A stretch of DNA of 64,000 nucleotides from Candidatus Koribacter versatilis Ellin345. Its GTDB lineage: Bacteria; Acidobacteriota; Terriglobia; Terriglobales; Acidobacteriaceae. The notes below the pieces were generated by a model that made no database searches, was not told the origin of the DNA, and saw only the letters and a program-made list of their open reading frames with translations. The stretch's first letter is position 1, and the number at the start of each line of letters is the position of its first letter. The stretch spans positions 3,844,001 to 3,908,000 of the forward strand of contig NC_008009.1 of the NCBI RefSeq assembly GCF_000014005.1, given 5' to 3'. This document shows, in pieces, positions 60,683 to 64,000 of this stretch. A program made the translations under genes and the position numbers.

Positions 60683-61950
60683 ACGCCTGGGCACACCTCG
60701 CACCATTCGCCGCGGCGCACGCGATGAATGCCGGCATCGTCGGCTTGGCGCTCGTCGGCATTCTTTGGGTCGCTTTGCGACTTTCTGGCAAGCAGAGCTC
60801 ACGGGCACGCTTCGCGATCTGGTTTGTTGGATTGCTGGCAGTGGCAGCGCTTCCCTTCCTGTTCGCGCAACGACTGGTATCGAACCCGGCCTCGAGCTTC
60901 GTGGCTTTGCCCTCGCGGTGGGCTGAATATTTCGTCGCACTCTGGGCGATCGGCACGACGGTGGGAATCCTGCGCATTGCAGCAGGGCTCATGCGGTTAC
61001 GGCAATTGCGCAGCAACGCAGTCGGAATTGCGCCGGCGTCGTTGCCTGTCGCGACGGCAGCAAAGCTGCAGAACGATGGCGGCTGGCGCGACGTTCTTAT
61101 CCTGCGCTCGGATGAAGTCTCGGTTCCGATGGTGATTGGCTTCGTGCGGCCAGCAATACTCCTGCCGAGCAGTCTGGTTCCACAGCTTTCCGAAGAAGAG
61201 TTGGACGTGATCGTGCTGCACGAGATGGCGCACATCCGCCGCTGGGACGATTGGACCAACCTGGTGCAGAAGGTCGTGAAAGCGGTCTTCTTCTTCCATC
61301 CCGCGGTGTGGTGGATTGACGGTCGCCTCACGCTCGAGCGCGAGATGGCTTGCGACGAGATGGTGCTGGCGCAGTCGCCGAGCGCGAAAGCGTACGCGGG
61401 GTTCCTGATCTCTTTCCACGAGAAGTTGCAATCCGCGGGCGCGCCTGTGTTGGTGCAGGCGCTGGTGAGCAAGGTGTCGCAACTGGCGGAACGTGTGACC
61501 GAGATACTTGAAGCGAAAAAACCTGCGAAAAGCCGTGTGCCCGCCTTCGCAGCGAGCGCCGCGTTACTGGCAGCGCTGGGGGCGGCGCCGATGCTGCCAG
61601 AATTCGTCTCCTTCGGAAACGCCCCGGAGATCGCGAAGAGCCAGGCTCCCGCGAAGCACGTGTCGACAACCCACACGTACGACGTTTCGGCCGTGATTCC
61701 GTCGGTGGAGACACAGGTAAAGGTCATCAATGCTTCGTACACCCCGGGCACGGTACAGCCGGTTAAAGCGAAAACAGCACGCAAGCGCCGTCCAGCACCG
61801 CAGCAGATCGCGGAAAAAGTGCCTGCCAAACGGCCGATGCTGGTGGTTTATCAGTCGGCGCAATTCGACGGCGCGAACTGGACGATCTGCGTGTGGAGTG
61901 TGGATCCTGCGACGAACAGAACCGTGCAGTCATTCGTTCTGAAGATCTGA
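60679..61950 (+). CDS. M56 (BlaR1/MecR1-type) membrane metallopeptidase sensor
   Basis: GTG 60679 overlaps the blaI stop as GTGA. The 423-residue protein has three N-terminal membrane helices (about 15-35, 47-66 and 84-105) and the zinc peptidase site HEMAH (His181, Glu182, His185) in VLHEMAHIRRWDDW. A further helix follows (about 287-305). The C-terminal extracytoplasmic part (about 305-423) has no penicillin-binding motifs (no SxxK/KTG), so it is not a beta-lactam sensor of the BlaR1 kind. What it senses is unknown; the protease neighbour suggests envelope stress. Confidence 0.9.
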   Translation: MNAWAHLAPFAAAHAMNAGIVGLALVGILWVALRLSGKQSSRARFAIWFVGLLAVAALPFLFAQRLVSNPASSFVALPSRWAEYFVALWAIGTTVGILRIAAGLMRLRQLRSNAVGIAPASLPVATAAKLQNDGGWRDVLILRSDEVSVPMVIGFVRPAILLPSSLVPQLSEEELDVIVLHEMAHIRRWDDWTNLVQKVVKAVFFFHPAVWWIDGRLTLEREMACDEMVLAQSPSAKAYAGFLISFHEKLQSAGAPVLVQALVSKVSQLAERVTEILEAKKPAKSRVPAFAASAALLAALGAAPMLPEFVSFGNAPEIAKSQAPAKHVSTTHTYDVSAVIPSVETQVKVINASYTPGTVQPVKAKTARKRRPAPQQIAEKVPAKRPMLVVYQSAQFDGANWTICVWSVDPATNRTVQSFVLKI

Positions 61951-61974
61951 GCGCGGTTTTTTTTGACCGCAATA

Positions 61975-61988
61975 ACTAATTATTTAGT
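61975..61988 (+). promoter_or_regulatory. BlaI-type operator dyad upstream of degQ
   Basis: ACTAA-TTAT-TTAGT is an inverted repeat with the same half-site and spacing as the dyad before blaI. It directly abuts the ribosome-binding site (TTAGTAGGAG) of the protease gene. Confidence 0.6.
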
Positions 61989-61999
61989 AGGAGATGAAA

Positions 62000-63529
62000 G
62001 TGAACAATCTGTTGGGAACATTGAAGGCGAAGATCGGCCGCCGTTTCTATGCCAGCGTGCTGGCAGGAGCGGTAGCGTTTTCTCTCGCGAGCTATGAATT
62101 TGCTGGCCACGCACGCGCAGCAACACCGAGTCCGGCAGCCGCAGCGCTCGACGACAACAGTGTGGGCGCGCTGCTCTCGCTCGACAAAGCCATGGAGAAC
62201 CTCGCCGCGCGCGTAACGCCGGCGACAGTGAACGTAACCGTTACGTCGAAACGTTCCGCACATAACGCATCCATGCAAGGCACGGAGGATGGCGACGACG
62301 ATGGCAATCCGATGCAGCAGTTCGGACCATTTCAGTTCGGACCGCAGCGTCGCCAGCCGCAATACGAGCATGGCCTCGGTAGCGGCGTGATCATCTCGCC
62401 GGATGGATACATCGTCACCAACAACCACGTGATCGATGGTGCGACTGACATTCGCGTCACCCTCACGGACAAACGCATCCTGCCCGCGAAATTGATCGGC
62501 GCCGATCCGCTGACTGACCTGGCTGTAATCAAAGTCGAGGGCAGCAATATGCCAAGCGTGCCGCTTGGTGATTCGACTTCCCTGCATCCGGGCCAGACGG
62601 TGCTTGCCTTCGGCAATCCGCTTGGCTTCCGCTTCACGGTGACGCGCGGCATCGTCAGCGCATTGAATCGGCCGAATCCCTACGCGCAGGACCGTCGTTC
62701 TCCGGGACAGTTCATTCAGACCGACGCGGCGATCAATCCCGGCAACTCCGGTGGGCCGCTGGTGAACGCCCACGGTGAAGTGATCGGGATCAACACGTTC
62801 CTCATCTCGGAGACCGGCGGATTCTCGGGAATGGGATTCGCGATTCCCACGCAGATCGTGAAGCCGACGGTGGACAGCCTGATCAAGTACGGCAAAGTGA
62901 ACCATGGATACATGGGCATCGGGATCAGCGATGTATCGCCGGACGAGGCGAAGTTCTTCAACGTGACCGACGCAAACGGCGCCGTGGTAACGCAGGTGGA
63001 ACCGAATTCGCCGGGCGCGAAAGCCGGCTTGAAGGTTGGTGACATCATCACTGCTGTGAACGGCAAGCAAGTCGCAGACGCCGGCGCACTGCAAGTGGAA
63101 GTGGGCCAGCAGCAGCCCGGGACCAAACTCGACCTGACGGTGAAGCGCGACGGCAAAGCCTCGACGCTGAACGTAACGCTGGCCTCGATGGACAAAGGTG
63201 ATCGGGACAACGAAACGGCGAGCGCAGGTCATGGCAAGCCGCGGTGGGGAATCGGATTAGCCGACCTGTCGCCGGAAGCGCGTCAGCAGTTGCAGGCGGG
63301 TGATTCGGTGCAGGGTGCGCTGGTAGGACAAGTAACGCCCGGCAGCCCAGCCGACAACGCGGGATTGCAGCCCGGCGATGTGATCACCGAGGTGAATCGC
63401 AAGCCGGTGAAATCTGCGAGTGACGCAAAGGACGCGCTGAGCGGAATCGCGAATGGCGGTGACGCGCTGGTACTGGTGTGGTCGCGCGGCGGCAGCAGCT
63501 TCCGGGTGTTGCACGCGAGCCAGGGATAG
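62000..63529 (+). CDS. Do-family periplasmic serine protease/chaperone with two PDZ domains
   Basis: GTG 62000 is preferred to the ATG at 61994, which would touch the AGGAG. The 509-residue protein has a membrane/signal segment (YASVLAGAVAFSLASYEFAG), the trypsin-like domain with His143 (TNNHVIDG), Asp173 (LTDLAVIK) and Ser250 (GNSGGPL), and two PDZ domains (about 305-395 and 415-500). It is of the DegP/DegQ/HtrA type for envelope protein quality control. The Q-linker before the protease core is short and Asp-rich. It is probably controlled by BlaI through the dyad just upstream. Confidence 0.95.
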   Translation: MNNLLGTLKAKIGRRFYASVLAGAVAFSLASYEFAGHARAATPSPAAAALDDNSVGALLSLDKAMENLAARVTPATVNVTVTSKRSAHNASMQGTEDGDDDGNPMQQFGPFQFGPQRRQPQYEHGLGSGVIISPDGYIVTNNHVIDGATDIRVTLTDKRILPAKLIGADPLTDLAVIKVEGSNMPSVPLGDSTSLHPGQTVLAFGNPLGFRFTVTRGIVSALNRPNPYAQDRRSPGQFIQTDAAINPGNSGGPLVNAHGEVIGINTFLISETGGFSGMGFAIPTQIVKPTVDSLIKYGKVNHGYMGIGISDVSPDEAKFFNVTDANGAVVTQVEPNSPGAKAGLKVGDIITAVNGKQVADAGALQVEVGQQQPGTKLDLTVKRDGKASTLNVTLASMDKGDRDNETASAGHGKPRWGIGLADLSPEARQQLQAGDSVQGALVGQVTPGSPADNAGLQPGDVITEVNRKPVKSASDAKDALSGIANGGDALVLVWSRGGSSFRVLHASQG

Positions 63530-63548
63530 ACGTTCCTTGTTGCATTGG

Positions 63549-63574
63549 GCGCGGGCTTCGGCCCGCGCTTTTTT
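63549..63574 (+). terminator. Rho-independent terminator of degQ
   Basis: A perfect 8-bp stem GCGCGGGC/GCCCGCGC with TTCG tetraloop is followed by TTTTTT, 19 bases after the stop codon. Confidence 0.92.
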
Positions 63575-63587
63575 GTTGCAAAATGGA

Positions 63588-63631
63588 GAACAAAAGAAGA
63601 GCGCCGCCGGAGCCAGGCTCCACGGCGGCGC
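63588..63631 (-). terminator. Terminator of the tRNA gene
   Basis: On the minus strand GCGCCGCCG and an inner GGAGC pair with GCTCC and GGCGGCGC, followed by TCTTCTTTTG. It lies 5 bases after the encoded CCA. Confidence 0.7.
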
Positions 63632-63636
63632 TCAGA

Positions 63637-63713
<77 letters not shown>

Positions 63714-64000
63714 TAATGATAGTAACAATCCTGAAGCAATTGGTCAAATGCGCGAGTGCCTTCAAACCCGCATGAATACAGGAGAGAATCGCTCGTTCCA
63801 TCTTTTTTGAGAATTCCCGATTCGGAGAGAGCGATCCACGAAAAAAGGCTGCGCTTTGGGACGCAGATTTCAGTTTTGAAACGATGTTTCGGGAAGTCCA
63901 ACGGTCCGGGATGCCGTACGTGATACGCGCTGGTGTCCCACGTCGTGGCGTGGCTGCACGACAGTTGCTAGCGAGAATGGTCTCCGGTGCTCTTCGCAAT
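63714..64000. other. Unassigned intergenic sequence at the window edge
   Basis: No coding frame with a credible start, codon pattern or homology is visible in these 287 bases. The promoter of the tRNA gene should lie at its left end. Confidence 0.5.

Noticed and set aside
60679-61950. BlaR1-type beta-lactam sensor
   Set aside because: The C-terminal region has no SxxK, SxN or KTG motifs, so only the M56 peptidase part is supported.
61976-63232. 418-codon minus-strand frame opposite the Do-family protease
   Set aside because: The plus strand has the full His-Asp-Ser triad and PDZ domains; the minus frame is a compositional artefact.

Overview
The window is a GC-rich (roughly 60 percent by eye), gene-dense stretch of a bacterial chromosome. 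Its content fits a soil Acidobacteriota (Terriglobia/Koribacter-like) organism. The reasons are many secreted or periplasmic glycoside hydrolases, BNR/VPS10-type and OmpA/PKD surface proteins, a paired MgChelatase-like AAA+ ATPase and VWA protein, NtrC-type regulators, BlaI/M56 regulation, and extragenic repeats of a kind I associate with that phylum. This placement is inference; no 16S rRNA lies in the window. I see no prophage, insertion sequence, CRISPR array or plasmid function.

Layout. 1-7.2 kb: 3'-part of a GH3 beta-xylosidase, a secreted beta-lactamase-fold hydrolase, an Mrp-type Fe-S carrier ATPase, a GH27 alpha-galactosidase and a secreted beta/gamma-crystallin protein. 7.2-10.2 kb: a composite repeat array, then cydAB (cytochrome bd oxidase) with a CRP/FNR-type palindrome upstream. 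10.2-15.5 kb: thioesterase, Cys-rich hypothetical, TPR protein, a second copy of the composite repeat, an SDR, and the AAA+/VWA pair.

15.5-26.6 kb is a long leftward cluster with several 4-bp start/stop overlaps: CmoB-like methyltransferase, a clan-A glycoside hydrolase, NAD-sugar epimerase, GT4, three tandem CgeB-like glycosyltransferases, another GT4, a glycogen-debranching-type enzyme and a CDGSH protein. The glycoside hydrolase is the most unusual object in the window. Its catalytic half (strands 4-8 of the TIM barrel) comes before the half carrying strands 1-3, so the enzyme looks circularly permuted.

26.7-29.4 kb holds a small membrane protein and a signalling operon with an NtrC regulator but no complete histidine kinase: a His-phosphotransfer-like stub and a receiver fused to a DHp-like tail. 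29.6-34.5 kb: BNR/VPS10 repeat protein, OmpA/PKD outer-membrane protein and a secreted hypothetical. 34.7-38.7 kb: a conventional NtrC/kinase pair and a lipoprotein. 38.7-45 kb: methyltransferase, MFS exporter, FabI, lipoprotein, TsaE, Nnr, and a two-helix K+-channel-like protein whose selectivity filter reads GYM rather than GYG.

45-53 kb: two APC permeases, then pepP-accB-accC-thiE and a coiled-coil membrane-anchored hypothetical. 53.2-55.1 kb: a LytS/LytTR pair with overlapping reading frames and LytTR-like direct repeats upstream. 55.2-60.2 kb: FAD oxidoreductase, AsmA-like protein, GlgX. 60.3-63.5 kb: blaI-blaR1(M56)-degQ, in which the same ACTAA-N4-TTAGT dyad precedes both blaI and the protease gene. 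A divergent initiator tRNA-Met closes the annotated part; the last 0.29 kb holds nothing I can support.
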